In this document: positions 9,046 to 18,577 of the stretch, piece after piece | Position numbering within the stretch: the first letter of the stretch is position 1 | How the letters are laid out: each line of letters starts with the position of its first letter | Origin: Actinobacillus equuli | GTDB taxonomy: Bacteria > Pseudomonadota > Gammaproteobacteria > Enterobacterales > Pasteurellaceae | DNA: 64,000 nt | Direction of reading: 5' to 3' | NCBI RefSeq assembly: GCF_900636745.1 | Contig: NZ_LR134310.1 | Location: 248,001 to 312,000, forward strand | The notes under the pieces: model-generated | What the model saw: the letters and a program-made list of their open reading frames with translations, nothing else | Database searches by the model: none | Told to the model about the DNA's origin: nothing | Program-made: the position numbers and the translations under genes

Positions 9046-10737
9046 CTATTTCTCTTCATGTTTTAATTTTAAATCTGCCAAACGAACCTGACCAAACGGT
9101 GTAACTTGTGCATTCTCAACACGAGAATTCACCAATAAAACACGGTTACCGTTTACTAACGGTAAGATCGGTAATTGCTGTTCCAGAATATTTTGTACTA
9201 AGCGATACAACAAATGACGTACATAAGGCTGCTCACTTCCCTTTGCCATTTCTAGCCAACGGTCAAATTCCGGATTACACCAATTTGCTAAGTTTGTCAG
9301 TTCATTTTGCGAACGACACGCCAAGATTGGCGTAAGAAAAGCATTCGGGTCAAGATTATTCGCTAACCAACCGGTTAAAATCATATCGTAGTCCGCCTTT
9401 CCTACTTCAGCAAATTGCGCAACATAGGCTCGACTAACCGGTTTTATCTCCACCTCAATGCCAATCTTGGCTAAATCCGCACGGATCAATTCCGCCATTT
9501 TTTGCGGATGTAAATTATAAACTCGGCTTTCGTCCAGCACCCAAAGCTGCAAGCGGTCAAATTTCTCGCTATTTTCACCCGCTATTTCAGGTTGTTGGTA
9601 AGAGTAACCATCATGATTTTTTGCTGGGAATAAAAGCGGCGGTAAAGTATTTTGTGCAACCTGAGCCGCGCCATAAAACAGCACATCGGCAATCCGCTCT
9701 CGATTAATCGCTCGTGCGATCTTACGGCGAAATTGCACATCCTGCATTCCAGGCTTCTGCGTATTAAATGCTAAAAAAGCTAAATTAGCCCCTGAAGTTT
9801 CAACAACTTCTTCTTTAGTCACAACAGAAAGTTGGCTAGGTTCGGGCAATGCCACTACATCACATTCACGATTAAGATATTTTGCAATTCGTCCTGCACT
9901 ATTGGTCGAAACATCGATCACCATATTCGGTATATGCGCTTTTTTACCCCAATATTTGTTATGCGGTTTTAAGCGAACATATTCATTGGCGACATAATCG
10001 TTCAACTGATAGACTCCTGTCCCAACCGGCAATAAATCAAGTTGCGCTAAATTCTCGTCAGCATTTAATTGCAATGCGTATTCTTTAGACAAAATCACCG
10101 CATATTGACTGGCTAAATGGGCTAACACCGAATTGTCTGCTTCCACTAAATGAATCTTAACCGTGTAATCGTTCGGTGCAGTAATTTTTTTAATCTTATT
10201 TTTTAACGCAACGCTTTCAAAATAAGGGTAATGCGCTAAATTCGCTTTAAATTGATAGGCATAATGTTGATTTTGCTGGAAAGCTGCTCTTCCCCCTTCA
10301 GTAAAATCTAATGCGGGTAATTCTTCGACATAGCCAATAATACGGTTAAGAGAGAAAACCACATCTTCCGCATTAAAATTACGTGTCGGCGTAAACCATG
10401 ACGTGGTATGAAACGCCACTTTACGGCGTAAATGTAATGTAATCACCTTCCCATCATCACTAACACTAAAACGCTCCACCAATGCCGGTTTGAGGGAATT
10501 CGATTTCGCATCAAATTCAAATAACTTGTCGTAAATTTGTTCGGTAACGACATTCATATTGGTACCGACATCCGCCTTTTGCGGATTAAAAGAAAACCCT
10601 AGTACACCGGTACAATAAACAAGGCTTTCATTACGCAGTTCTTTAGGAATTCTCGGTGCTGCAAAAGCGGTCGAATTTAATCCGAAAATTGCAAAAATCA
10701 TCCCTAATTTTACCGCTTTACCGATAAAAGCTTTCAT
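9046..10737 (-). CDS. sapA: Periplasmic peptide/heme-binding protein SapA
   Basis: 563 aa SBP_bac_5 family binding protein. Residues 1-26 are a Sec signal peptide ending STAFA-AP. Typical family phrases are visible: IYDKLFEFD near residue 68, NAEDVVFSLNRI near 124, and ARAINRERIADVLFYGAA. In Haemophilus and A. pleuropneumoniae, SapA binds cationic antimicrobial peptides (and heme in Haemophilus) for import and degradation. It starts 15 bp after the tyrR stop codon on the same strand, so tyrR-sapABCD may be one transcript. A cysteine pair (C42, and one in LACRSQ) is present. Confidence 0.93.
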   Translation of the reverse strand: MKAFIGKAVKLGMIFAIFGLNSTAFAAPRIPKELRNESLVYCTGVLGFSFNPQKADVGTNMNVVTEQIYDKLFEFDAKSNSLKPALVERFSVSDDGKVITLHLRRKVAFHTTSWFTPTRNFNAEDVVFSLNRIIGYVEELPALDFTEGGRAAFQQNQHYAYQFKANLAHYPYFESVALKNKIKKITAPNDYTVKIHLVEADNSVLAHLASQYAVILSKEYALQLNADENLAQLDLLPVGTGVYQLNDYVANEYVRLKPHNKYWGKKAHIPNMVIDVSTNSAGRIAKYLNRECDVVALPEPSQLSVVTKEEVVETSGANLAFLAFNTQKPGMQDVQFRRKIARAINRERIADVLFYGAAQVAQNTLPPLLFPAKNHDGYSYQQPEIAGENSEKFDRLQLWVLDESRVYNLHPQKMAELIRADLAKIGIEVEIKPVSRAYVAQFAEVGKADYDMILTGWLANNLDPNAFLTPILACRSQNELTNLANWCNPEFDRWLEMAKGSEQPYVRHLLYRLVQNILEQQLPILPLVNGNRVLLVNSRVENAQVTPFGQVRLADLKLKHEEK

Positions 10738-10752
10738 AATATTTACACCTTG

Positions 10753-11901
10753 TTACTTACTGATACCGTAGGCTCGCAATTTATTCGCCACCGCCGTATG
10801 CGAAATCCCCAAACGTTGTGCAAGCTTTCGCGTACTTGGATATTGCGCATAAAACTTGCGTAATAATGTTGCTTCAAAGCGGTTGACCAATTCTTCTAAT
10901 GTTTCACCGTTATCCGCAATTTGAATATCATCCGATTTCGGCTGATGATGCGGTAAATTGAGATCTTTCACCGCTAAACGATAGCTATGCGCAAGAGTAC
11001 AAGCTCGATAAATTGCGTTGTATAACTCACGTAAATTGCCCGGCCAATGGTAGTCTTTGAGCGCTTGTAAAAAATCGTTATCGTACTCTAATTTACTAAT
11101 CCCTAATTGCTCACTGACTTGCGTAATAAAACGATCCGCCAAACGCGGAATATCCGCATGACGCTCACGTAACGGCGGTAAATCTAATGTCAGAACATTC
11201 AAACGATGATATAAGTCCTCTCGAACTTTCCCTTCCGCCACTAATAGCGAAAGTGCTTTTTGTGAAGTACAAATCACACGAACATCGACATGAACTTCTT
11301 TATCTTCACCTACACGGCGAAACGATCCGTCATTCAAGAAACGTAGCAATTTTGCTTGCATTTCGAGTGATAGCTCTGCAATCGAGTCTAATAACACCGT
11401 CCCGCCATTAGCATACTCAAAAAAGCCGATGTTTTCTTTGCCGTTTCCTCGATGACCGAACATTTCGGTTTCCGCTTCATCCGCCGGCAGTCCCGCACAA
11501 TTGACCGCAATAAACTTATGCGCTCTGCGGCCACTCAGCTCATGACAAGCTTTGGCAAACACATCTTTACCGGTACCGGTTTCACCCTGAATCAATAAAG
11601 GCGCATCTAACAATGCGAATTTCTTCGCCTGAGCAATCACGGCTTTCATATTTTCACTTTCCGCAATCAAATGAGAAAAACCTGCCGTATTTTCGGTAAA
11701 TTCAGCCTTAGTCACCCCTGCAAGCGGTCTAATTTCAGTCAAAATTTGCACCTGTTGTAAATCCGATAACAAATCAAACTTAGCTTGTATTCCCGATTCA
11801 GTGAATGTGATATTTTGAATCGATTGATTCTGTTTAGCCGAGAAATGCATCAAAGCTTCGGTAACCGTTAGTTTTTCTGTACATTCAATCAATAATTGCA
11901 T
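10753..11901 (-). CDS. tyrR: Transcriptional regulator TyrR, short form
   Basis: 382 aa, against about 513 in E. coli: the N-terminal ACT domain is lacking and only a remnant precedes the AAA+ domain. Walker A is GETGTGKD (~residue 105). The GAFTGA loop of sigma-54 activators is absent, as in other TyrR proteins. The Walker B region reads VLLDSIAEL, with Ser where Glu is normally found. The C-terminal helix-turn-helix STRKLAQRLGISHTAVANKL is clear. TyrR controls aromatic amino acid synthesis and transport genes. A near-consensus TyrR box lies upstream (11972-11989), suggesting autoregulation. The sap operon follows directly. Confidence 0.9.
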   Translation of the reverse strand: MQLLIECTEKLTVTEALMHFSAKQNQSIQNITFTESGIQAKFDLLSDLQQVQILTEIRPLAGVTKAEFTENTAGFSHLIAESENMKAVIAQAKKFALLDAPLLIQGETGTGKDVFAKACHELSGRRAHKFIAVNCAGLPADEAETEMFGHRGNGKENIGFFEYANGGTVLLDSIAELSLEMQAKLLRFLNDGSFRRVGEDKEVHVDVRVICTSQKALSLLVAEGKVREDLYHRLNVLTLDLPPLRERHADIPRLADRFITQVSEQLGISKLEYDNDFLQALKDYHWPGNLRELYNAIYRACTLAHSYRLAVKDLNLPHHQPKSDDIQIADNGETLEELVNRFEATLLRKFYAQYPSTRKLAQRLGISHTAVANKLRAYGISK

Positions 11902-11971
11902 AAGAAACTCACCTTGTATCCACTAGGATTAACAAATAATTACGCATAATCATACTCTGAAAAAGCTTTTT

Positions 11972-11989
11972 TGGAAACTTTTGTTTACA
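11972..11989. promoter_or_regulatory. TyrR box, candidate operator for tyrR
   Basis: TGGAAA-CTTTTG-TTTACA matches the TyrR box TGTAAA-N6-TTTACA with one mismatch and keeps the invariant G and C 14 bases apart. It lies 71 bp upstream of the tyrR start codon, inside the tyrR/gmhA divergent region. Confidence 0.6.
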
Positions 11990-12090
11990 AATCGTTTCAG
12001 AAAAATTCAGTTCATTTTTATTTACTTTATATCAACAATCCCCTACACTTTTATGAACTTCACTCCATGGCAAACGCCAAAAATGAGTGA

Positions 12091-12708
<618 letters not shown>

Positions 12709-12720
12709 TTTCAATACTTA

Positions 12721-12750
12721 AAAAGGCGTTCAAATGAACGCCTTTTATCT
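12721..12750 (+). terminator. Terminator of gmhA
   Basis: AAAAGGCGTTC-AAAT-GAACGCCTTTT, a perfect 11 bp stem 12 bp after the gmhA stop. It is A/T-flanked on both sides, so it could also stop mglB transcription. A single uptake signal ACAAGCGGTT follows at 12755-12764. Confidence 0.85.
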
Positions 12751-12810
12751 TGTGACAAGCGGTTAAATTTCGCTATCTTTTTGCAAACAACTAAACCCTC
12801 ATGTCTGCCC

Positions 12811-13785
12811 TTAATTAAGATCAGCTTTCTCAATCATTTTATAAGGTACTCTTAACACACGATCTTTTAGCTGCCATGCTGTTCCTTCATCTGCTTTTTT
12901 CCCTTTCGCTAAATTCTCACTAAAAGCAAGAATCGCTTTGCTCTGACTCACCCAGTCATTTTGAATTGTACCGGCTAACGCTCCCATTTTAATTAAATTT
13001 AATGCGGCAGGGATTCCGTCAACACCATAGATAGGTACAAGTTTTCCCTGTGTTGCGGCGGCTTCCAATGCACCGATAGCCATTGCATCATTATTCGCAA
13101 CAATTACCTCAATTTTTTCTTTATGCGGTGTCGCAAACCATGCACTCACTTTTTCTTTTGCCATACCGGTTTGCCATTGTGCCGACTCTAACGCTAGCAT
13201 TTGCGAACCGGGAATGAGTTGCTCTAATTGTTGCGATACCACTCTGGTTCGTAATTCTGCATCGGGATGTCCATTTTCCCCTTTTAACACCGCATATTGG
13301 ATTTTACCGTCTTTATTCAAATCATATTGAGGGTTGGCTTTCCATTGTTTGGCTATCATTTCCGCTTGTAATTTTGCTATTTCACTCGGATCTGAACCGA
13401 TATAATAAACATTATCATAGCTATCTAACGCCTGACGTCCCGGATCTTTATTGAATAAAATAATCGGTACGTTACGATCTATTGCCTTCCCAATAACCGT
13501 ACGCCAAGCATTCTGATCCACTAAATTTACCGCTAATACTTTAACTTTCTGTTCAAGCAATGTTTCAACTTGGTTGTTTTGCACAAATTGTGAATTTTGC
13601 GCATCGTTCATTAATATGGAAAGCTGATGTTTATTCGCATTTTTTTCTAACTCGCCGCGCATCAAATGAATAAAATTATCGTCATAGCGATAAAGCGTTA
13701 CACCGATTTTATCTTGAGCCATACCTGTATTTGCCACACTGATGCCTAAACTTGCAATTAAAGAATAAACCATTACATTTTTCAT
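12811..13785 (-). CDS. mglB: Galactose/glucose-binding protein MglB (orphan)
   Basis: 324 aa periplasmic binding protein with signal peptide residues 1-23 (ending NTGMA-QD). Galactose-site residues of the E. coli protein have visible counterparts: the D in YRYDDNF, NKD, HPD with following R, W in AQWQTG, NND and GVDG. The calcium-binding loop DLNKDGKIQ is conserved. The gene is an orphan: convergent gmhA lies downstream, so mglA and mglC are not adjacent. A consensus CRP site sits about 85 bp upstream of the start codon. Likely role: capture of galactose/glucose for an Mgl transporter encoded elsewhere. Confidence 0.93.
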   Translation of the reverse strand: MKNVMVYSLIASLGISVANTGMAQDKIGVTLYRYDDNFIHLMRGELEKNANKHQLSILMNDAQNSQFVQNNQVETLLEQKVKVLAVNLVDQNAWRTVIGKAIDRNVPIILFNKDPGRQALDSYDNVYYIGSDPSEIAKLQAEMIAKQWKANPQYDLNKDGKIQYAVLKGENGHPDAELRTRVVSQQLEQLIPGSQMLALESAQWQTGMAKEKVSAWFATPHKEKIEVIVANNDAMAIGALEAAATQGKLVPIYGVDGIPAALNLIKMGALAGTIQNDWVSQSKAILAFSENLAKGKKADEGTAWQLKDRVLRVPYKMIEKADLN

Positions 13786-13869
13786 AATATGCTCCCCGTA
13801 TTTTAAATTTACAGCATTTTATGCTGCTTAAAACTTGATTTGATACTACACCGATTAGTATAGAAATAA

Positions 13870-13885
13870 TGTGAGCTAGTTCACA
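13870..13885. promoter_or_regulatory. CRP-binding site upstream of mglB
   Basis: TGTGA-GCTAGT-TCACA is an exact match to the symmetric CRP consensus core TGTGA-N6-TCACA. Its position suits class I or II activation of mglB. Confidence 0.75.
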
Positions 13886-13941
13886 AAACATGCAATTTAA
13901 TCGTTTGCGTTGTACAAAAACGCCAGAAAATAGCAACAAAA

Positions 13942-13983
13942 AAGCGGTGTAATTTGCAAAAAATTTTGTAAATTACACCGCTT
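13942..13983 (-). terminator. Terminator of the NhaC-family gene (USS-derived)
   Basis: AAGCGGTGTAATTT paired with AAATTACACCGCTT, followed on the minus strand by TTTTTTG. The stem is an inverted uptake-signal core pair 17 bp beyond the stop codon. Confidence 0.8.
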
Positions 13984-14000
13984 GATTTTGATTATTTAAA

Positions 14001-15509
14001 TTATTTTACTGACTTTCTCGACAATAAAATTAATACGAACATCATTGCACCTGTTGCCGTAAAACCAAATAATGCCGATTCAGTGAAACCAACCACTAAG
14101 TAACCAACAATAGCTGCCACCGCAACTAATAATGCATAAGGTAACTGCGAGGTAACATGGTCAATATGATTACATTGCGCACCGGTTGAAGATAAGATTG
14201 TCGTATCCGAAATTGGCGAACAGTGATCACCACAAACCGCACCAGCCATCACCGCTGACATACATGGAATTAATAAGCCGGTATCCACATTGATTGCCAT
14301 ACCTGCCGCAATCGGTAACATAATACCGAATGTTCCCCAGCTGGTTCCTGTCGCGAATGCCATTACAGTGGCTAATACAAATAAAATCGCCGGTAAAAAT
14401 GCCGGATCAATATTACCCGCTACTAATGTAGAAAGGTAATCACCGGTGTGCATGTCTTTTACAACGCTACTAATCAACCATGCAAGCATTAAAATTGCAA
14501 TCGCACCGAACATTGATTTACAACCGCTCCAAATCGCTTTTGGATAATCTGCAGCATTAATCAAACCTAATGTACATAACATTACCGCTAGAACACCTGC
14601 AAAGCCACCGATCACTAACGAAAGATTTACATTCGTGTTTTCAAATGCACCCAATAAACTAAACGTTTCTAATGCTTGTGCACCGGTATAAATCATTGAT
14701 GAAACGGTTGTCACCAGCAATACCAAAATCGGAATAATTAATGCATAGACTCTACCGTTAGTTTCAGTCGTTTCATCTTGCGCATGATGTTCCGAAGCTT
14801 GAGCTGAACGCTCAAAACGTGCCATTGAGCCTATATCAAATGAACTATAGGAAACAAAAAAGACTAATAATAATGCAAAAATCGCATAAAAGTTCATAGC
14901 GCTCATTGAGATAAACGCACTCATTGCCGTATATTCAGTGATATTGTAAGTAACTAATAAGCCTCCAATAGTCGCAATAATAGATGCCCCCCAGCTTGAT
15001 ACCGGCATTAATACACACATTGGCGCGGCGGTAGAATCTAAAATATAAGCAAGTTTCGCGCGAGACACTTTAAATTTATCCGTTACAGGACGAGCGATTG
15101 CACCAACCGCTAAACTATGGAAATAATCATCAATAAAAGTAACGAATACTAAACAAGCCGTCAGTAATTTTGCGCCACGTCTATCTTTAATATGTTTTCT
15201 CGCCCAATTTGCGAAAGCTTGATTACTGCCCGAATAAGTGAGTAATGAAGTAAATATACCTAATAAAAGTAAGAAAATAATAATTTGTAATTTACCTAAT
15301 GACCATTCACCATCCGAATAAACTAAACCGACTGCAATATTCTTTAAATAAAAGAAACCATCAATAAATTCCGGTGCGAGCATAAATGCGCCGACTAAAA
15401 TCCCCACCCCTAAAGAAAATAAAACTTTACGAGTAGCGATAGCTAAAATTAGCGCAAGTGCTGCAGGTGCAATTGACCATATAGAACTTGAATAATCAAC
15501 TAAATTCAT
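14001..15509 (-). CDS. nhaC: NhaC-family carrier under lysine riboswitch (probable LysW-type lysine transporter)
   Basis: 502 aa, about 11-12 membrane helices, Na+/H+ antiporter NhaC superfamily. Typical phrases are TFIDDYFHSLAVGAIARPVTD (residues ~126-146), SSWGASIIATIGG, ATGTSWGTFGIMLP and GAVCGDHCSPISDTT. By homology alone it would be a Na+/H+ antiporter. However, a lysine riboswitch directly upstream (about 15640-15812) fits the LysW subgroup proposed by comparative genomics to import lysine. The ribosome site AGAGG is six bases before ATG 15509. Monocistronic with its own terminator. Confidence 0.85.
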   Translation of the reverse strand: MNLVDYSSSIWSIAPAALALILAIATRKVLFSLGVGILVGAFMLAPEFIDGFFYLKNIAVGLVYSDGEWSLGKLQIIIFLLLLGIFTSLLTYSGSNQAFANWARKHIKDRRGAKLLTACLVFVTFIDDYFHSLAVGAIARPVTDKFKVSRAKLAYILDSTAAPMCVLMPVSSWGASIIATIGGLLVTYNITEYTAMSAFISMSAMNFYAIFALLLVFFVSYSSFDIGSMARFERSAQASEHHAQDETTETNGRVYALIIPILVLLVTTVSSMIYTGAQALETFSLLGAFENTNVNLSLVIGGFAGVLAVMLCTLGLINAADYPKAIWSGCKSMFGAIAILMLAWLISSVVKDMHTGDYLSTLVAGNIDPAFLPAILFVLATVMAFATGTSWGTFGIMLPIAAGMAINVDTGLLIPCMSAVMAGAVCGDHCSPISDTTILSSTGAQCNHIDHVTSQLPYALLVAVAAIVGYLVVGFTESALFGFTATGAMMFVLILLSRKSVK

Positions 15510-15639
15510 AAAACCTCTAAAAATATAACTTTGTAATGAAATTGCAAGTCAAACAAAGAAGAGGATCTACTGAAACGAGTTATGCGAATTGCATAATATA
15601 AAAGGTGGGCAATATGAATAAGAAAAATATGAACCAACC

Positions 15640-15812
15640 CTAACAGTAGCACTCCGTAACAATTGATGTTACGACAGTGTCGTCCCTTTCGGTAACGACC
15701 CCAACCAATTAAGATGACGCTTAACTGATTTCGGCAAATACGCCTTTCCTTCTTCCTCATCGTTTTCCACTCAGAAAAAATACTTATCGGATTTGCACCT
15801 CTACAATTTGTA
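15640..15812 (-). promoter_or_regulatory. Lysine riboswitch (L-box)
   Basis: Minus strand, 5' to 3': GTAGAGGTGCAAATC, then GGAAAGGCGTATTTGCCGAA, then TGGGGTCG...CCGAAAGGGACGAC, CTGTCGTAACATCAATTGTTACGGAGTGCTAC. These match the conserved L-box core: the AGGTGC 5' strand, the GCC-GAA internal loop, the CTGTCGT helix and the GGAG-GCTAC 3' strand that closes P1 with GTAG. It lies about 130 nt ahead of the NhaC-family gene. No poly-U terminator is seen between riboswitch and start codon. A CCTCT (15560-15564 on the map) could pair with the AGAGG ribosome site (15514-15518), suggesting translational control. Confidence 0.88.
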
Positions 15813-16065
15813 GGACTCTGTAAGATTACCTTAATATCGAATGCTTGCCAATAGCTAAATTCAACTATTTAAGCAGGATTAATAGTTAAATCATTCAAAT
15901 AGAGGTCTTATCTCAAGCAATTAGATTATATTCAATAAATTATTTGTTTACCTTAAAAATATATTCCGCTAATATATGTGCAATTCTGGAGTATTTCTTC
16001 TTTCTAGAATTCATACAATAACTAAATTATTATATTTTAAATATGGTCTTTATTTGGAGATGAAA

Positions 16066-16473
16066 ATGTCTGATATCTTAAAAACGTTATCAAATATTCG
16101 CAGCTTACGTGTAATCGCAAGAGAAACTTCATTAGAACAATTAGAATCTTTATTAGAAAAAGTTTCTATTGTTGTTGAAGAAAAACGTCAAGCAGTACGC
16201 GCGCAAGAACTCGAACAAGCTAAATTTATGGAAGGTCTTAACAAGTATAAAGAATTACTTGAAAAAGACGGTATTTCTGCTGAAGAATTGGCTGTTTTAC
16301 TCGGTAGTGTGTCTGAGCGTAAAAAACGTGAACCACGTCCACCTCGCCCTGCGAAATATAAATTTATTGATGAAAACGGTAATGAAAAAACTTGGACGGG
16401 TCAAGGTCGTACACCGAGTCCAATCCAAAAAGCATTAAATGCAGGCAAATCATTAGAAGATTTTGCTATTTAA
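16066..16473 (+). CDS. hns: H-NS family nucleoid-associated protein
   Basis: 135 aa from ATG 16066; GGAG at 16056-16059 is correctly spaced for this ATG and too close to the one at 16060. An upstream in-frame start at 15976 would add unrelated residues and is rejected. The N-terminal coiled-coil oligomerisation region (~1-65) is rich in Leu/Glu. A basic linker (RKKREPRPPRP) follows. The C-terminal DNA-binding domain carries the hallmark TWTGQGRTPSPIQ. H-NS silences AT-rich and horizontally acquired DNA and condenses the nucleoid. It is followed by a strong terminator. Confidence 0.95.
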   Translation: MSDILKTLSNIRSLRVIARETSLEQLESLLEKVSIVVEEKRQAVRAQELEQAKFMEGLNKYKELLEKDGISAEELAVLLGSVSERKKREPRPPRPAKYKFIDENGNEKTWTGQGRTPSPIQKALNAGKSLEDFAI

Positions 16474-16487
16474 TCAACATCTCATTA

Positions 16488-16517
16488 TAAGGGGGCGATT
16501 TAGCCCCCTATTTTTTA
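16488..16517 (+). terminator. Terminator of hns
   Basis: AGGGGGC-GATTTA-GCCCCCT followed by ATTTTTT, 15 bp after the hns stop codon. Confidence 0.9.
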
Positions 16518-16965
16518 CCTCAAACTAAGTATTTATTTAAATAAAACTTTCGTTTTGAAATATAACTCGAAATATTCAAAAGATATTATTATTTCATTTA
16601 TTAAGTTAAATATTATTTTATTTAATAAATTAAATATATATTTCACTTATTAAATTCCTCTCTTATATTATTTATAGCTTATCCAATAATATTTACTAAA
16701 TTTAAGCATTATAAATACCCTGTCTTCCTATACATACCTTCTACCACTTACTAGTGCTAACCATTTAGGGTTAATTTTAAATTTATGTTAAAATCTGCAT
16801 TTTTTTGTTGTTTTATTTTTAAGCAATTAAACAATAAAAGTGTGATCATGCTCATAATTTGAAACAAACACACTATTCTTTTACAAAAACTCACATACAA
16901 TGCTCATACCCCAAAAGTTAACATTTTTTTAACTTATAACATCATTATCGCTTTGCGAGGTTTTT
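16518..16965. other. AT-rich intergenic region ahead of lctP
   Basis: About 450 bp with no credible ORF. The first 300 bp are extremely AT-rich, almost a TTTAATAAAT texture, and would be a natural H-NS target. The last 120 bp hold a CRP-like site (16841-16856) and the lctP ribosome site GCGAGG. Confidence 0.5.
16841..16856. promoter_or_regulatory. CRP-like site upstream of lctP
   Basis: TGTGA-TCATGC-TCATA matches nine of ten positions of the CRP core TGTGA-N6-TCACA, about 110 bp upstream of the lctP start codon. Confidence 0.5.
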
Positions 16966-18558
16966 ATGGCTCTCTTCCTTAGTATATTTCCAATTGTTTT
17001 ACTCATTTACTTAATGGTAAAACGTAACGCATTACCATCCTATGTCGCTCTTCCTTGGGTTGCCGTAGTGGTTTTAATTATTCACCTTTTATTCTTTGCC
17101 ACGGATATTACTGTTATCAGTGCAAATATCGCTTCAGCGATAATGTCGGTATTAACCCCAATTACCGTTATTTTTGGTGCGATTCTATTTAACCGTTTCT
17201 CTGAAGCATCAGGTGTGACTAACACATTACGTAAATGGCTAGGTACGATTAACCCTAATCCGGTTGCACAGCTTATGATTATCGGTTGGGCATTTGCATT
17301 TATGATCGAAGGTGCGAGTGGTTTCGGTACGCCGGCAGCAATTGCAGCCCCAATTCTCGTAGGTTTAGGCTTTAATCCGATTAAAGTAGCTATTCTGGCA
17401 TTAGTAATGAACTCTGTCCCGGTATCATTCGGGGCGGTAGGTACGCCAACTTGGTTCGGTTTCGGTTCATTAAATTTAGCCGAAGCACAAATTCTTGAAA
17501 TCGGTTCAATGACAGCGCTTATCCATGCCTTTGCAGCATTAGTGATTCCAGTAATTGCACTAAGCTTTATCGTAAGCTGGAAAGAAATTCGTCAAAATAT
17601 CGTATTCATTTACTTAAGCGTATTTGCTTGTGTAATTCCTTATTTCTTCCTTGCACAAGTAAACTATGAGTTCCCATCATTAGTCGGTGGTGCAATCGGT
17701 ATGTTTATTTCAATTTTCCTTGCCAATAAAGGCGTAGGCTTAGCAAAAGTTGAAAATACTTTAGAAGGTTCTGTACCACTAAAAGAAGTGGCAAAAGCTC
17801 TACTTCCAACCGGCTTATTAATTGGTTTCTTAATCGTAACTCGTATCCAACAGTTACCGTTTAAAGCAATGATGAACGACACTACAACTTGGATCAGCAC
17901 TCAATTAGGTTCATTAGGTCAATTTGAAATCAGTGAAGGTTTAATCTTTAGCTTAAAAAATATCTTTGGTACGACCGTAAGTGCAAATTATAAATTACTT
18001 TATGTACCTGCATTAATTCCGTTCGTCATTACCGTATTAATTTGTATTCCGTTATTTGCTTTAAGCGGTGCTAAAGTGAAAGAAGTATTTTCAGGTAGCT
18101 TCAAACAAACGAAAAACCCGTTTATCGCATTAGTCGGTGCGTTAATCATGGTGAACTTAATGTTAGTCGGTAACGACGGCTCAATGGTAAAAATCATCGG
18201 TAAGAGCTTTGCTGCGGCAACCGGTGAATATTGGACAATCTTCGCTTCATACTTAGGTGCGGTAGGTGCGTTCTTCTCCGGTTCTAACACGGTTTCTAAC
18301 TTAACCTTCGGTAGCGTACAGTTATCAACCGCAGAAATTACCGGTTTATCCACCTCATTAGTACTTGCATTACAATCCGTAGGCGGTGCAATGGGTAACA
18401 TGGTATGTATTAACAATATCGTTGCGGTAAACTCTGTATTGAATATCCAAAACCAAGAAGGTGCGATTATTAAGAAAACTGTAGTACCAATGTTTATCTA
18501 CGGTGTTATCGCTGCCGTTGTTGCATTAACAGTTATTCCTCTCTTCTTTAACGTTTAA
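16966..18558 (+). CDS. lctP: L-lactate permease LctP/LldP
   Basis: 530 aa inner-membrane lactate:H+ symporter with about 12-14 helices, LctP family. Family phrases include MIEGASGFGTPAAIAAPIL (~residues 109-127), SVPVSFGAVGTPTWFG, FFSGSNTVSNLTFG and VGGAMGNMVCINNIVAV. Start ATG 16966 follows GAGG. It lies upstream of lutABC on the same strand, so uptake and oxidation of lactate are encoded together. Two hairpins separate it from lutA, so the lut genes may be transcribed at a reduced level or from their own promoter. Confidence 0.96.
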   Translation: MALFLSIFPIVLLIYLMVKRNALPSYVALPWVAVVVLIIHLLFFATDITVISANIASAIMSVLTPITVIFGAILFNRFSEASGVTNTLRKWLGTINPNPVAQLMIIGWAFAFMIEGASGFGTPAAIAAPILVGLGFNPIKVAILALVMNSVPVSFGAVGTPTWFGFGSLNLAEAQILEIGSMTALIHAFAALVIPVIALSFIVSWKEIRQNIVFIYLSVFACVIPYFFLAQVNYEFPSLVGGAIGMFISIFLANKGVGLAKVENTLEGSVPLKEVAKALLPTGLLIGFLIVTRIQQLPFKAMMNDTTTWISTQLGSLGQFEISEGLIFSLKNIFGTTVSANYKLLYVPALIPFVITVLICIPLFALSGAKVKEVFSGSFKQTKNPFIALVGALIMVNLMLVGNDGSMVKIIGKSFAAATGEYWTIFASYLGAVGAFFSGSNTVSNLTFGSVQLSTAEITGLSTSLVLALQSVGGAMGNMVCINNIVAVNSVLNIQNQEGAIIKKTVVPMFIYGVIAAVVALTVIPLFFNV

Positions 18559-18577
18559 CATTAAAGTAGTAGAGCAA

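Noticed and set aside
15506-15760. 84-codon minus-strand ORF upstream of the NhaC gene
   Set aside because: It lies inside the lysine riboswitch and its leader; the conservation is that of structured RNA.
18000-18416. 138-codon minus-strand ORF opposite lctP
   Set aside because: Antisense shadow of a membrane protein gene with biased codons; no start signals.
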